A DNA stretch of 41,905 nt from an uncultured Acetobacteraceae bacterium (GCA_937873205.1 CALMVO010000148.1:26497-68401), one strand, 5' to 3'. Shown: positions 24,252 through 32,922, counted from the stretch's first letter. Notes: generated by a model not told the origin, from the sequence alone. Program-made: numbers and translations.

Positions 24252-25085
24252 CTAATGGGCGGAACCGAAGGCGGTGGCGCTGCAGAGGTCGCGGAAACCC
24301 ACCGACTTGCGGGTCATCGGGGAATAGCGTTGGCCTCTCGTTCCAAAGAAGACATCCTTGGAGATTGAGCAGGTCAGCTCGACTGCCTGACGAGCGATCT
24401 CCGGATTGGATGGGCGGGCGGGGTCGAATTGATCCGAGAGTCCCTTCTTGTCCCGACGGGGGAGGCCAAGGCGTGAGCAGGCCGTGCTCAGGGCCGCCGC
24501 CGTCATGGTCAGTCCGAAATCGCGGACGATGCCTCGGGTGGTCTGGCCGTTGACCCAGCGATCGCGGATGGAAAGCTTGAGGGTCCGGTCCAAGCGCTGA
24601 CGCTTCTCGGTTCGCCTGGACCAGGGCTCCCACTTCGTCGGTTCCGAGGTCAGGAGGGCCCTCTCGCGCTTGTACAACCCGAGGCGGCGTGCCTTGCCCC
24701 GGACCGCATTCTCAGTCCGGTTCAGGAGCTTCGACATGAGGATGGCACTGTAGTTCTGGCCCCAGAACCGGATCAGGGCGCGGGTTTCGCGGTCTGCCCA
24801 ACCGGACTTCCCGATCTTGCGACTTGTCCGCTCCGGCGGACGGCTCATCGAGAGTACCGCTAGCCGCTCATCGAGCTCGTCATGATCGATCTCGAGAAGA
24901 ACACAGATGACCGCCGGCGTGATGCGCCTAGCGACCATGCCTGACAGGACCCGCTCCGTGAGCGGTACGACTTCATGAAGGGATCGCGCCGTGTCCGCGC
25001 CTGAGTTCGCCCCGTCGAGGCTGCGCGGCCATGAGATCCTTGATCCGACGCAGCTGTCAGCCGCGGTGCCGCTGTAGGTCAACAT
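24252..25085 (-). CDS. GcrA/SANT-like DNA-binding regulator
   Basis: 277 aa from the ATG at 25085, preceded by gagggcgggga; the frame continues to 25136. The middle has a Trp-anchored helix-turn-helix of the GcrA/SANT type, WADRETRALIRFWGQNYSAI, then LLNRTENAVRGKARRLGL. A second, diverged copy follows about 60 residues later (RWVNGQTTRGIVRDFGLTM, then RLGLPRRD). GcrA-type proteins are largely alphaproteobacterial transcription factors. Being the gene immediately before dotI, it probably regulates the transfer operon, and a large dyad (25174-25220) lies just upstream. The role as activator or repressor cannot be read from sequence. Confidence 0.6.
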   Translation of the reverse strand: MLTYSGTAADSCVGSRISWPRSLDGANSGADTARSLHEVVPLTERVLSGMVARRITPAVICVLLEIDHDELDERLAVLSMSRPPERTSRKIGKSGWADRETRALIRFWGQNYSAILMSKLLNRTENAVRGKARRLGLYKRERALLTSEPTKWEPWSRRTEKRQRLDRTLKLSIRDRWVNGQTTRGIVRDFGLTMTAAALSTACSRLGLPRRDKKGLSDQFDPARPSNPEIARQAVELTCSISKDVFFGTRGQRYSPMTRKSVGFRDLCSATAFGSAH

Positions 25086-25173
25086 TCCCCGCCCTCTTGG
25101 TGTATCGCGCCGCGAAACTAGCGGCAGCGATTCCAACGGGGCAATATGAAGTAGACGCAGGCGTCATTTACAT

Positions 25174-25220
25174 ATCTCGGCTTAACTCCCTGATTTGGTT
25201 AAACAGGGGTTAATCGAGAT
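25174..25220. promoter_or_regulatory. large imperfect dyad upstream of the transfer operon
   Basis: The left arm 25174-25192 (atctcggcttaactccctg) pairs with the right arm 25204-25220 (caggggttaatcgagat), with one or two unpaired bases, around an AT-rich 11-base centre that carries another ggttaa. It lies in an unusually AT-rich 178-base gap between the XRE and GcrA-like genes. There is no T-run, so an operator over the operon promoter is more likely than a terminator. Confidence 0.5.
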
Positions 25221-25263
25221 CTCACTCTATGGCACCTCTATCTCTCATTAAAACTTCTCCATG

Positions 25264-25944
25264 TTATTCGGTTTCAGGAAACCCGCCCGTCGGAATGAGA
25301 CGCTGTAGAATGAGTTCCACAAAGCGGGGAACGTGAGACCAGCGGATCGGGACGTCGCCAATCTCCGCCAGCGTGTCCATCAAGGCCGCCTGCAGGCACG
25401 CGGCGAAGGCCTGCGCGGATGCAGGCGTCAGTGGGGCCTCGTCTTTCTTTGGTAGAAGGTCCACGAGATCGACCTGCAGGATGCTCGCCAGCCGGTAGAG
25501 GTGACTGAGGGTCAGACGGCGGCGCCCGGTCTCCATCGCCGAGAAGGCGGTTGGATGGATCTCCATGAGCCGGGCGATGTCTCGAGCTTTGTAGCCATGC
25601 TCCATCCGGAACTTGGAGATGAGCAGGCCGATGCTCCGCTCGAGCTCGATCGCCTTGGCCTCGTCGATAGCTCGCTCAGTCGGCAGCGGCTTGAAGGCGT
25701 CCTTGTAAAGGGTGTAGCTGCCCCCCGTCCCTTCCGGCCGCCCTCCCTTTCCCTTCTTCTTCGTATGACCGTTCTGGGCCGAGGCGGCATCGGGATCATC
25801 ATGGGGCGGTCTTGCGCGCGGCCTGCCTAGCTTCTTCCCGGTGGCGCTGTAACCCTGCCGTCCCTCGGATGGGCCGCCGGCGCCGTCGGTGGTCATATGA
25901 CCGTTCGTTCCGGTCGCGCCAGACGCTGCCTCCTGCCTCTTCAT
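25264..25944 (-). CDS. XRE-family transcriptional regulator
   Basis: 226 aa. A charged, Gly/Lys-rich, probably disordered N-terminus (~1-75, with KKLGRPRARPP and KKKGKGGRPEGTGG, AT-hook-like) precedes an XRE helix-turn-helix at ~105-165 (LISKFRMEHGYKARDIARLM, FSAMETGRRRLTLSHLYRLA, LQVDLVDLLPK). A C-terminal helical region of ~55 residues follows, perhaps for dimerisation. It is divergent from the 26042 operon and upstream of the GcrA-like gene, so it can control both arms of the transfer region. The shared repeat 25953-25962/26020-26029 is a candidate binding site. Confidence 0.8.
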   Translation of the reverse strand: MKRQEAASGATGTNGHMTTDGAGGPSEGRQGYSATGKKLGRPRARPPHDDPDAASAQNGHTKKKGKGGRPEGTGGSYTLYKDAFKPLPTERAIDEAKAIELERSIGLLISKFRMEHGYKARDIARLMEIHPTAFSAMETGRRRLTLSHLYRLASILQVDLVDLLPKKDEAPLTPASAQAFAACLQAALMDTLAEIGDVPIRWSHVPRFVELILQRLIPTGGFPETE

Positions 25945-26041
25945 GGCGTGCGATCCCTGCCGGAAGCGTCCACGGGTTGGTCAGACTTCATTCTCGTTTA
26001 CATCCATCGGGTCGAGTCTCGGCAGGGATGAGGAGCGGACC
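25945..26041. promoter_or_regulatory. divergent promoter region with 10-bp inverted element
   Basis: This 97-base gap separates two divergent genes. A perfect 10-bp inverted repeat, atccctgccg (25953-25962) and cggcagggat (26020-26029), is placed so that each transcript carries CGGCAGGGAU 8 to 12 bases before its own start codon. The rightward gene also has gaggag before its ATG. It may be a shared operator or a shared translational element. Confidence 0.5.
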
Positions 26042-26452
26042 ATGTGGCGTTTGTGCAACGTTACCCTAGCCGTTCTCTTAGTCAGCTCCGCGCGGGCGCA
26101 CGCCGAATTCTCCCTCTCCAATGGCTCCCGAGACCTGGCGCGCCGATCCACCGGGATTGATGGCGTACGGCCGGGCGACGCCGCAAGTCTCGCTGTGGGC
26201 GCGACACCGATACCCCTCCCCGCTCCCGCCACCGCCCTGGCGAGGGGCTTCGGGGTGACGATACCGCTCGATTTTGCTGTCCGGCAGATCGTTCCGCCCG
26301 ATGTCTCAGTACGTTACGCGTCGGATGTGAGCAGGACCGCGCTCGTCTCGTGGAAGGGCGGTCGACCCTGGCCTACCGTCCTGCTCGCCGCCGTCCGCCC
26401 GCTGGGCTTGCACATCCATGCGACAAGACGCTCGGTCGCCATCCTGAGATAG
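26042..26452 (+). CDS. TcpQ/PilL C-terminal-domain-like exported protein
   Basis: 136 aa. The ATG at 26042 follows gaggag by six bases; an in-frame start at 25943 would run through the divergent regulatory region and is rejected. The signal peptide ends near AHAEF. The C-terminal half (~70-136) has the pattern of the TcpQ/secretin-N-type domain: IPLDFAVRQIVPPDVSVRYA, VSWKGGRPWPTVLLAAVRPL, HATRRSVAIL. Such domains occur in outer-membrane pilus and secretion proteins (TcpQ, PilL of IncI plasmids) and have a fold akin to DotD. It starts the rightward transfer operon and may be an outer-membrane accessory. Confidence 0.6.
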   Translation: MWRLCNVTLAVLLVSSARAHAEFSLSNGSRDLARRSTGIDGVRPGDAASLAVGATPIPLPAPATALARGFGVTIPLDFAVRQIVPPDVSVRYASDVSRTALVSWKGGRPWPTVLLAAVRPLGLHIHATRRSVAILR

Positions 26453-26510
26453 TCCACGTCACTCACATCCTGCCCGTTGATGCTGGTGTCAACGAGACAG
26501 GAGACCCCCT

Positions 26511-26978
26511 ATGCCCGACCTTCGGTATGCCGCCGTGCAGGCCTGGTTACGGGAGCATGCCGCCGTCGCGGCCGCAGGCTCGGCAACCGCCGGTGCGCCG
26601 TATCATGGTGACCAGCTTTCATCCAAGGTGGTCGAGCTTGGCGACGTCCTGGGCGGTCTCTTGGCAGGGCCGGGATTGCCGGTGTCGAGCGGTTCTGAGC
26701 CATCTTCTGCCAGCTCGCTTCGGCTTGTCCTGGCATACCTGCATCCGGCCATCCGACTTCGGGTGCTGGCATGTCTCGAGGCATCCAACGATCCCGGCGG
26801 CGCGCAACACCTGAAGGCCTGCTTCACGGCGGACCATGATGGCCATGGTGACCTGAACCGCCTGACGGTGGACGAGTTCGGACGTCTCGAGACCATCGAG
26901 AGGATCTTCGCGCCCAGTCGACTGAGCCGGCTGGCTGCTGCGTGTGGCCAGGCTGACCTGGGAGCGCTGCCGGGATGA
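26511..26978 (+). CDS. conserved-looking protein of unknown function
   Basis: 155 aa. The ATG at 26511 is preceded by aggag. No signal peptide or membrane helix is seen. It is helical, with AVQAWLREHAAVAAAG, a hydrophobic stretch LRLVLAYLHPAIRLRVLACL and acidic ADHDGHGDLNRLTVDEFGRL. Its stop overlaps the next start (ATGA), so it is co-translated with a secreted protein. It is probably a cytoplasmic accessory of the transfer system; no family recognised. Confidence 0.65.
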   Translation: MPDLRYAAVQAWLREHAAVAAAGSATAGAPYHGDQLSSKVVELGDVLGGLLAGPGLPVSSGSEPSSASSLRLVLAYLHPAIRLRVLACLEASNDPGGAQHLKACFTADHDGHGDLNRLTVDEFGRLETIERIFAPSRLSRLAAACGQADLGALPG

Positions 26979-27514
26979 GAAGACCGATCACCCTGCGTCG
27001 GGCGGCAGCCGGAGTGCTGGTGTTCATGATGAACACGTCCCCGTTTGGCAATGCCAGGGCCGACGAGAATGCTGGATGCACCGCGCTGGCACAGGCATCC
27101 GCGGCCGGTCTGGCTGCGGCGGTCAGTGCGGACGACCAGACCATCAAGGCACCACAGAGCGTCACGGAGCTGTCCTGCCTCAACAACTTCTTCAGTGGCA
27201 TCGGCCTCAACGTCATCACGAGTTTGCTTGACCCCACCCAGCTGCTGAAGAATGTGGAAGGTCAGATCTGCAACTCGGTCAACTCGGCCTGGCAGAGCGC
27301 CATAGGATCCGCGCAGTGTGGCCTCACGGTCACCGGGTTCAACACGAACTTTGGCCTGGACCTGGGCGGAGGAACGTTCTGCCCGAAGCTCAGCTTCGGC
27401 GGTGGCGGAACGTCGCTTGGCTCGATCGGGACGACGGCGGCTGGCAACACCGGGCTCTACCTCAACGGAACCACGCAACTTCCGACGGGATACTCTCCCG
27501 TCAGCCAGCCGTAG
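26975..27514 (+). CDS. secreted Cys-containing conjugation-associated protein
   Basis: 179 aa. The signal peptide (RRAAAGVLVFMMNTSPFGNARA) ends near residue 30. The mature part has five cysteines and a central segment QLLKNVEGQICNSVNSAWQ followed by QCGLTVTGFN, then a Gly/Thr-rich C-terminus. I recall similar QICN/W segments in periplasmic conjugation proteins of alphaproteobacteria but cannot name the family. The disulphide-forming potential fits the DsbC-like protein encoded further along (33947). It is coupled to the upstream gene by ATGA and lies eight bases before the TraW/IcmX-like gene. Confidence 0.6.
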   Translation: MRRPITLRRAAAGVLVFMMNTSPFGNARADENAGCTALAQASAAGLAAAVSADDQTIKAPQSVTELSCLNNFFSGIGLNVITSLLDPTQLLKNVEGQICNSVNSAWQSAIGSAQCGLTVTGFNTNFGLDLGGGTFCPKLSFGGGGTSLGSIGTTAAGNTGLYLNGTTQLPTGYSPVSQP

Positions 27515-27522
27515 AGGCCGGG

Positions 27523-28701
27523 ATGCGAAAGTCTCTTCTGGGGTCCACGGCCGCGGCCTTCATCGCGGGCGGGGTGCTCTTCAACGCAGCTCCTGCCCGT
27601 GCCGACTTCTTCGACAGCGCTGGCATCATCGCCGCAATCTCAGCACTGCAAAAGGCGACCCAGAACCTGTTCGCGAGCCTCGGGACGCAGCTCACCCAGA
27701 GCTTCGAATCCAACATGACGAACCTCGGGAACGTCGTGAATGCCCAGCTTGGGAGCGGCTTCACGCAGATCAGCAACTACCAGAAGGCTCAGATCGGCGC
27801 GGTCCAGCAGATAGCCGACGCATCGAACATGATAAATGCAAGAACCGCGCGTGATATCCGCAATGCTCAGCTTCGCGACCAGCATTCCGTCAACCTGCAA
27901 GACTGTGCGGCACTGGATGGAGGACAGTCCACCGTCGTCGCCGCGACGAATGCCCAGGCGGTGCAGGCGGCTGTAGGAAGATTGAAGGATCGGCGTACAC
28001 GCGCCGAGCCGGAGACGCCGTCATGGGTAGGGCAGGCTCAGGGGACCCAGGCCGCAAACCAGAACCACTACTCCCGCTATTGCTCGCCGGCTGAGCAGCA
28101 GGCCGGCCTGTGCGGTGGTGTCACATCCGACCTGCAGGATGCCGATCAGGACGTTGGGAGCCTGACCGGCGAATACACCTATGCCGGCCAGGACAAGATA
28201 GACGCGGCGAACGATTATCTTACGAACCTTCTGCAGCCGGTTGCGCCTGCAGCCCTGAGAGGATCGTCGCTGACATCCGCCGCCGGACAGGATGCGATCC
28301 TCAAGCGACGGGGCTACAACGCGCAGATGTCCCTCGCTCAGGATGTCGGCGGAGACGTGCTTGGCTGGCATGCCGCGACCGTCCAGCTGACCCAGGCGCA
28401 GCAGCAGGAGATGGCCAACGAGGGCCTGACGGCGACACCGACCGGCTCGGAGGAACAGGCGATCGATCTCGAAGTCAGGCGCCGCTTCAGCGGCGTCCAG
28501 TGGCACGCAAATCTTCAGGCGATCGGGGAAAAGGGCGTCCTCGTCGAGATCGCCACCGAGCTGGCCTTGAGTAACTACCTGTCCTGGCAGAGCTTCCAGC
28601 TTGCGCAGAAGACGGCCCTCGTTGATGCGGCCATCCTCTCCAACCAGGCGGACGGCCGACTGAAGACCCCGATCACGATGCCAACCGCGACCGTGCAGTA
28701 G
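27523..28701 (+). CDS. secreted TraW/IcmX-like protein
   Basis: 392 aa from the ATG at 27523, close behind the previous stop; the open frame begins at 27316 inside the previous gene and that part is not used. The signal peptide ends near APARA. The N-terminal helical region resembles VirB5/TrbJ-type proteins: AISALQKATQNLFASLGTQL, MTNLGNVVNAQLGSGFTQIS, ASNMINARTARDIRNAQLRD. The C-terminal half includes IDLEVRRRFSGVQWHANLQA and KGVLVEIATELALSNYLSWQ. Size, secretion and position two genes before dotA fit TraW of IncI plasmids or IcmX of Dot/Icm. I cannot confirm this by alignment. Confidence 0.55.
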   Translation: MRKSLLGSTAAAFIAGGVLFNAAPARADFFDSAGIIAAISALQKATQNLFASLGTQLTQSFESNMTNLGNVVNAQLGSGFTQISNYQKAQIGAVQQIADASNMINARTARDIRNAQLRDQHSVNLQDCAALDGGQSTVVAATNAQAVQAAVGRLKDRRTRAEPETPSWVGQAQGTQAANQNHYSRYCSPAEQQAGLCGGVTSDLQDADQDVGSLTGEYTYAGQDKIDAANDYLTNLLQPVAPAALRGSSLTSAAGQDAILKRRGYNAQMSLAQDVGGDVLGWHAATVQLTQAQQQEMANEGLTATPTGSEEQAIDLEVRRRFSGVQWHANLQAIGEKGVLVEIATELALSNYLSWQSFQLAQKTALVDAAILSNQADGRLKTPITMPTATVQ

Positions 28702-28742
28702 GTTGTTCATGAACTTCAACGACACGATTGGATAGTAGCGAC

Positions 28743-30524
28743 ATGGCCCAGGATAGTGCGTCCGATCGGCCTCCCGTGGCCGAGAACCTGCCTGCGCTGG
28801 CTCGCAACCTCCATGACTTTCTTCCCAAGATCCAGAACCTCGATCGTGGTCTCGCGAGGGGGATCGACGTCATCGGTCGGGAGCTGGCCAATGGAGAGGA
28901 CCCCGTGGACGTGAAGGTCCGGACGCAGGTCGCGTTCGCCGTGCAGGATACGGAGCGCCACCTGGGTCAAGGTGCCGTACCCATGACCGCGCAGCTGCGG
29001 CAGGAGATGACCGAACGGGCCACAACCGTACCGGGCCTCCAGGACGAGCGGATGGAGCGGCTCCTCAAGACGACGGAAGGCCTGGACGACCGCCGTCTCG
29101 TGCGTGACATCAGGCAAGCAGCGATGTCCATGGGTAGCGCTGGTGGTGGCTCTGCCCCGTCCGCCACGAATGACAAGCACGTCGAGGAGCTGGAGCGGCG
29201 CGCCGGCATCACGGCGGTATCATCCCCAGCATCGAATGATGCAGCGCCACCTCGCCCCAATTTTGGTCGGCCTCGTGTCGGGCTATCCGGATCGGCCTCG
29301 GCATCGGTCGAACCATCCGCTCCGCCGGCGGCGGCGATGGGCGCGGTCGGCAACGCAGATGGCGCGCAACCGGCAGGGCCGCCGGCACCGCGTCGCCAGG
29401 GGCCCGGTTCAGATGAGCCGCCCCCGCACCCAGGCCCGGCGGAAGCCCAGCCTGTAGATAGGGTCGCCCCTGTCGCCCAGGCGTCTGGTAGGCGCGATCA
29501 AGCTGTCCCAGCCGTCGAGGAGCCAGTCCTGGGCCGGCCCGGTCATCCGGACCCTATGCCGTCGCCCATAAGGGAGGCGCCACGTTCGAGGCCGCCCCTG
29601 GGACAGGTGGAGCCTGCGGCCAGGCAGTCAGCCCTGGAGGCCGAGCCGCAAGGGAGCGCTGCGGCTGCCACCATCCGCGATCCACAGCCGGCAGCGCCGG
29701 GAGCCATGAGGGACCGGGTGCATTCGGTGCCTTCCCCTGGCGATGCCTCACGCTCGACCCTATCCCCTCCCCAGGTCCAGGAAGGCGCCGAGCGTCCTTC
29801 GGCCAACCCTACGATGATGAACGGGACACCTGCGGCTCAGCCTCGCGGCGGCAGGGTCACGTTGCTCCACAGGCTTGCCGCTAGCGCACAACGCTCATCC
29901 GACGTGCTGCCGGCCCAGCATTACGTGCCGTTCGGAGGTCGCGTCTCAGCACAGAGGGCGACCGGTGAGGACAGGCGTGCGGATCGACTACTCACGCAGG
30001 CCGAGACGGCTGGTCGTAATGCCGTTGAAGCGCTCGAGACCTTCAGGACAGGCGTCGGCCGCACCTTCATGAACAAGGTCGAGGCGGCGGCCGAGAAGGA
30101 GCCTGGCGGGGTCCCCGCCGTGCTGCAGGAGATGCGTGAGGGCGGCAAGCATGCGAGCTTGCGGCAGGAGCTGGACAAGAAGCTCAAGACCGATACCGCC
30201 TTTGCCAGCTCATATGGCAAGGCGGCCAATGCCTTGGGTAATTACGGAGAGGCCCGGATCGCCGTCGCGGATCGCCTCAAGTCGAAGAACTTGAGCTCGC
30301 AGGTGGCCGATGAGCGTCTGCAGCGGACAGATGTGGCGCTTGGCGAGGAAGCGGCACGGATACCAGGGCGGGCACAGGGAAAGAGCGCGCTCGAGGAGTT
30401 GGCGGAGAAGGCCGCGGCCATGTTGCAGAAGGCGGTCGACAAGGTCACGTCGATGTTTCGTAAGCCAGAGGAGGCGGTAGCCCAGCAGCAGTCGCGGCCG
30501 ACGCCGAGCATGTCGATCTCCTGA
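28743..30524 (+). CDS. long Pro/Ala-rich soluble protein, unknown
   Basis: 593 aa from the ATG at 28743; a TTG at 28728 is the alternative and neither has a strong ribosome site. No signal peptide is seen. The N-terminal ~140 residues are helical and charged (LARNLHDFLPKIQNLDRGLA). Residues ~150-390 are a disordered Pro/Ala/Gly/Arg-rich stretch. The C-terminal ~200 residues are helical (GRTFMNKVEAAAEKEPGG, ELDKKLKTDTAFASSYGKA) and end QQQSRPTPSMSIS. This ordered-disordered-ordered layout, cytoplasmic location and its place between the TraW-like gene and dotA would suit a translocated substrate or a DNA-processing partner, but no motif proves either. Confidence 0.6.
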   Translation: MAQDSASDRPPVAENLPALARNLHDFLPKIQNLDRGLARGIDVIGRELANGEDPVDVKVRTQVAFAVQDTERHLGQGAVPMTAQLRQEMTERATTVPGLQDERMERLLKTTEGLDDRRLVRDIRQAAMSMGSAGGGSAPSATNDKHVEELERRAGITAVSSPASNDAAPPRPNFGRPRVGLSGSASASVEPSAPPAAAMGAVGNADGAQPAGPPAPRRQGPGSDEPPPHPGPAEAQPVDRVAPVAQASGRRDQAVPAVEEPVLGRPGHPDPMPSPIREAPRSRPPLGQVEPAARQSALEAEPQGSAAAATIRDPQPAAPGAMRDRVHSVPSPGDASRSTLSPPQVQEGAERPSANPTMMNGTPAAQPRGGRVTLLHRLAASAQRSSDVLPAQHYVPFGGRVSAQRATGEDRRADRLLTQAETAGRNAVEALETFRTGVGRTFMNKVEAAAEKEPGGVPAVLQEMREGGKHASLRQELDKKLKTDTAFASSYGKAANALGNYGEARIAVADRLKSKNLSSQVADERLQRTDVALGEEAARIPGRAQGKSALEELAEKAAAMLQKAVDKVTSMFRKPEEAVAQQQSRPTPSMSIS

Positions 30525-30579
30525 TCCCACTTACAGGTCAGTGTCGCATCCTCGCCGCGTGATCACTCGCGGGGATGCG

Positions 30580-32922
30580 ATGCGCTCTATCCGGTTCCTT
30601 GTTCCGGTTGCCCTGCTCCTCTGGAGCATGGCCGCGGCGCACGCTGAGAACGCCGTGGGCAATCCCCCGACCTGGTCCTCGCTCAGCGCGGGCGACGACT
30701 GGGCGGCGACGGTGCTGAACAGCATCTTTCCCTCGACCTCGCAAACCGGCGACGCTTCGATTGGCACCGAGCAGACGGTGATCGGCCAGCTCCTTGGCGA
30801 GTTGACCGGCTTCGTCATGATCCTGGCGGCCGCGTTCGTCGGCTACACGACCATCCTGCAGATCCATCGAGCCGCGGAGAGCGGTCGGGTCCTGGGCAAC
30901 TCCATGTCGTCCTGGGTTCCGGTCAGGCTGGCCTTCGCGCTGATCATGATGTTCCCGGTCTCCAGTGGGTTCAGCGCCGGTCAGCGTGGCGTGGTGCTCG
31001 TCGCGACGTGGGGGATCGGCATGGCGCGCGGTGCCTACACCTACGCCATCCAATCCGTCGGCCCTGATGCCGTGCCGATCGCGCAGCCCATGATACCCGG
31101 GACCAAGACGATCGTCGCCGGCCTCATGCAGGCCGAGCTCTGCAGCGCCCTGATCAACCAGGCGTCGAACAACCCGAACATGGTGCCGACGCCCAGCCCG
31201 ATCGTCTCGCCCGAAGATCCGGAGACTGGATCGGCCGGCTATGTCTCCTGGTCCTACTCCCTGGCCGCGGGTAACGGCGCCGACAAGCCTGCCTGCGGCA
31301 GCGTATCGGTCCGGGGGGTCACCACCGGCGCGAACTTCAAGGGCGCCTCGGTCGATATGGCGGGGACCCAGCGGGCCATCCTGACCTATATCATCGGGTC
31401 CGACATACGACCGCAGATGCAGCAGCTCGCACAGCAGCTCTGGTCGGACAGGAACGCGAATGACCTCACCGCCATGTACTCCATCCTGACCACGGCCTCG
31501 GCGGACTACACCCAGCAGCTTACGACGGCGGCCACCAGCCTGACCAACAACCTGCGGAGCCAGTTCGGCACGACGGTGAACGCCCGCAATGGGTCGACCT
31601 GGGACAACACGACGACGAATGCCACCCAGCTGTCAGCCCTCGGCTGGACTTCGGCCGGCGCCTATTACCTCGAGATCGCCAAGCTCAACGGCTTGACGCT
31701 CTCGATCCTGACCGCAACGCCTCAAGTCTCGGAGCCAAGCTACAGCGGGCTTGGTGAGGGACTCTCGAATGATCTGGCTCCGCTCGTGCAGGCCGCCCTC
31801 GGCTTCAACGACCAGTTGATGAACTACGTGACCGTCAAGGATGGCCAGGACGTGCCGGGGGGCACGCCGGACCTGTATAGCGGCGCCACCCCTGGGGCGG
31901 ACGGGACCAGCCTGCTCGAGCAGCTGATCCGCAAGCTGCACCTGGATGAGCGGCTCCTGAATGGCGTCATGACCGCACTGGCACCCAGCCAGTCCCTCTG
32001 GTACGACCCCTTCGTCGCGCTGAGCCACCTTGGTCACCTGCTCATCGCGGCCGCATTGGGCGCCATGGGCCTGGCAGGCTTGCTGTCGTCGACCACCGGA
32101 ACGGCAGGGGCCTTCGTGGGAAGCCTGATGACGGGCAATCTCGCCGGCGCCGCAGCCGCCGTCGGCGGACACGCCCTGATGGGCTTCTTCGGCACGCCGA
32201 TCTTCTACGGGTGCATGGCGCTCCTGATCCCCGGCATCACCCTCGCCTTCATCTTGCCGATGGTCCCCTACGCCTATTGGGTAGCAGGCGTGGCCGGCTG
32301 GCTCATCCTGGTCTGTGAGGCGGTCGTCGCAGTGCCGCTGTGGATGTTTGCGCACCTGACGTTCCAGGGAGACGGGCTGCACGGGAAGGGGTTCGAAGGC
32401 TATTCGATGCTCTTCAACATCCTCTTCAGGCCAATCCTCATGCTCCTCGGCCTCTTCTTTGGCTACTACATCTTTGTGGCGATGTCCGGTCTGGTGACAC
32501 AGAGCTTCGGGATCGCGGCCGGTTTCGTCATGATGAATGGCTCCCTGCTCACCAACCTGATCGGGATCGTCGTCCTCTGCTGCATGTACGTGCTGTTTCA
32601 GATTTCCGTCGCGATGATGTCGTTCCGCATGATCTCCCTGTTCCCCCACCATGTCGTACGTTGGGTCGGAATGATGGCGGCGAACCGGGTAGACATGGGC
32701 AACTTCGCGTCCGAGGTTGGGATTGCTGGCCTAGCCAACACGAGCCGGGCTATCCAGAACGGACTCGGCACGATGGGTAACCAGATCGGTCATGGGAATG
32801 GTCGTGGTGGGACGGGACATCGTCCGGGCACTGAGCCAGCGGCCGAGGGCTCAACCGAGCAGAGAACCTCGGACCGCACCCTCCAGCTGGCGTCCAGTGT
32901 GATACCGCCTGCGCGCGAATGA
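30580..32922 (+). CDS. dotA: polytopic inner-membrane protein DotA (TraY-like)
   Basis: 780 aa from the ATG at 30580; the in-frame GTG at 30541 adds 13 residues before a clear signal peptide (FLVPVALLLWSMAAAHA). Hydrophobic helices follow at ~68-90 and ~118-150. A ~310-residue periplasmic Ser/Thr/Asn-rich loop comes next, then a C-terminal block of five or six helices (HLLIAAALGAMGLAGLL, FYGCMALLIPGITLAFILP, LFNILFRPILMLLGLFFGYY, LIGIVVLCCMYVLFQISVAM). The conserved C-terminal SFRMISLFPHHVVRWVG and GNFASEVG are typical of DotA/TraY. DotA is essential for transfer in all I-type systems. Region 30525-30579 carries no clear promoter. Confidence 0.92.
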   Translation: MRSIRFLVPVALLLWSMAAAHAENAVGNPPTWSSLSAGDDWAATVLNSIFPSTSQTGDASIGTEQTVIGQLLGELTGFVMILAAAFVGYTTILQIHRAAESGRVLGNSMSSWVPVRLAFALIMMFPVSSGFSAGQRGVVLVATWGIGMARGAYTYAIQSVGPDAVPIAQPMIPGTKTIVAGLMQAELCSALINQASNNPNMVPTPSPIVSPEDPETGSAGYVSWSYSLAAGNGADKPACGSVSVRGVTTGANFKGASVDMAGTQRAILTYIIGSDIRPQMQQLAQQLWSDRNANDLTAMYSILTTASADYTQQLTTAATSLTNNLRSQFGTTVNARNGSTWDNTTTNATQLSALGWTSAGAYYLEIAKLNGLTLSILTATPQVSEPSYSGLGEGLSNDLAPLVQAALGFNDQLMNYVTVKDGQDVPGGTPDLYSGATPGADGTSLLEQLIRKLHLDERLLNGVMTALAPSQSLWYDPFVALSHLGHLLIAAALGAMGLAGLLSSTTGTAGAFVGSLMTGNLAGAAAAVGGHALMGFFGTPIFYGCMALLIPGITLAFILPMVPYAYWVAGVAGWLILVCEAVVAVPLWMFAHLTFQGDGLHGKGFEGYSMLFNILFRPILMLLGLFFGYYIFVAMSGLVTQSFGIAAGFVMMNGSLLTNLIGIVVLCCMYVLFQISVAMMSFRMISLFPHHVVRWVGMMAANRVDMGNFASEVGIAGLANTSRAIQNGLGTMGNQIGHGNGRGGTGHRPGTEPAAEGSTEQRTSDRTLQLASSVIPPARE

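Noticed and set aside
28709-28735. Possible 8-codon leader peptide before the 593-aa gene
   Set aside because: Short and without a clear ribosome site or attenuator; could easily be chance.
31633-32652. 339-codon minus-strand open frame
   Set aside because: Antisense to the membrane helices of DotA; composition is a shadow.
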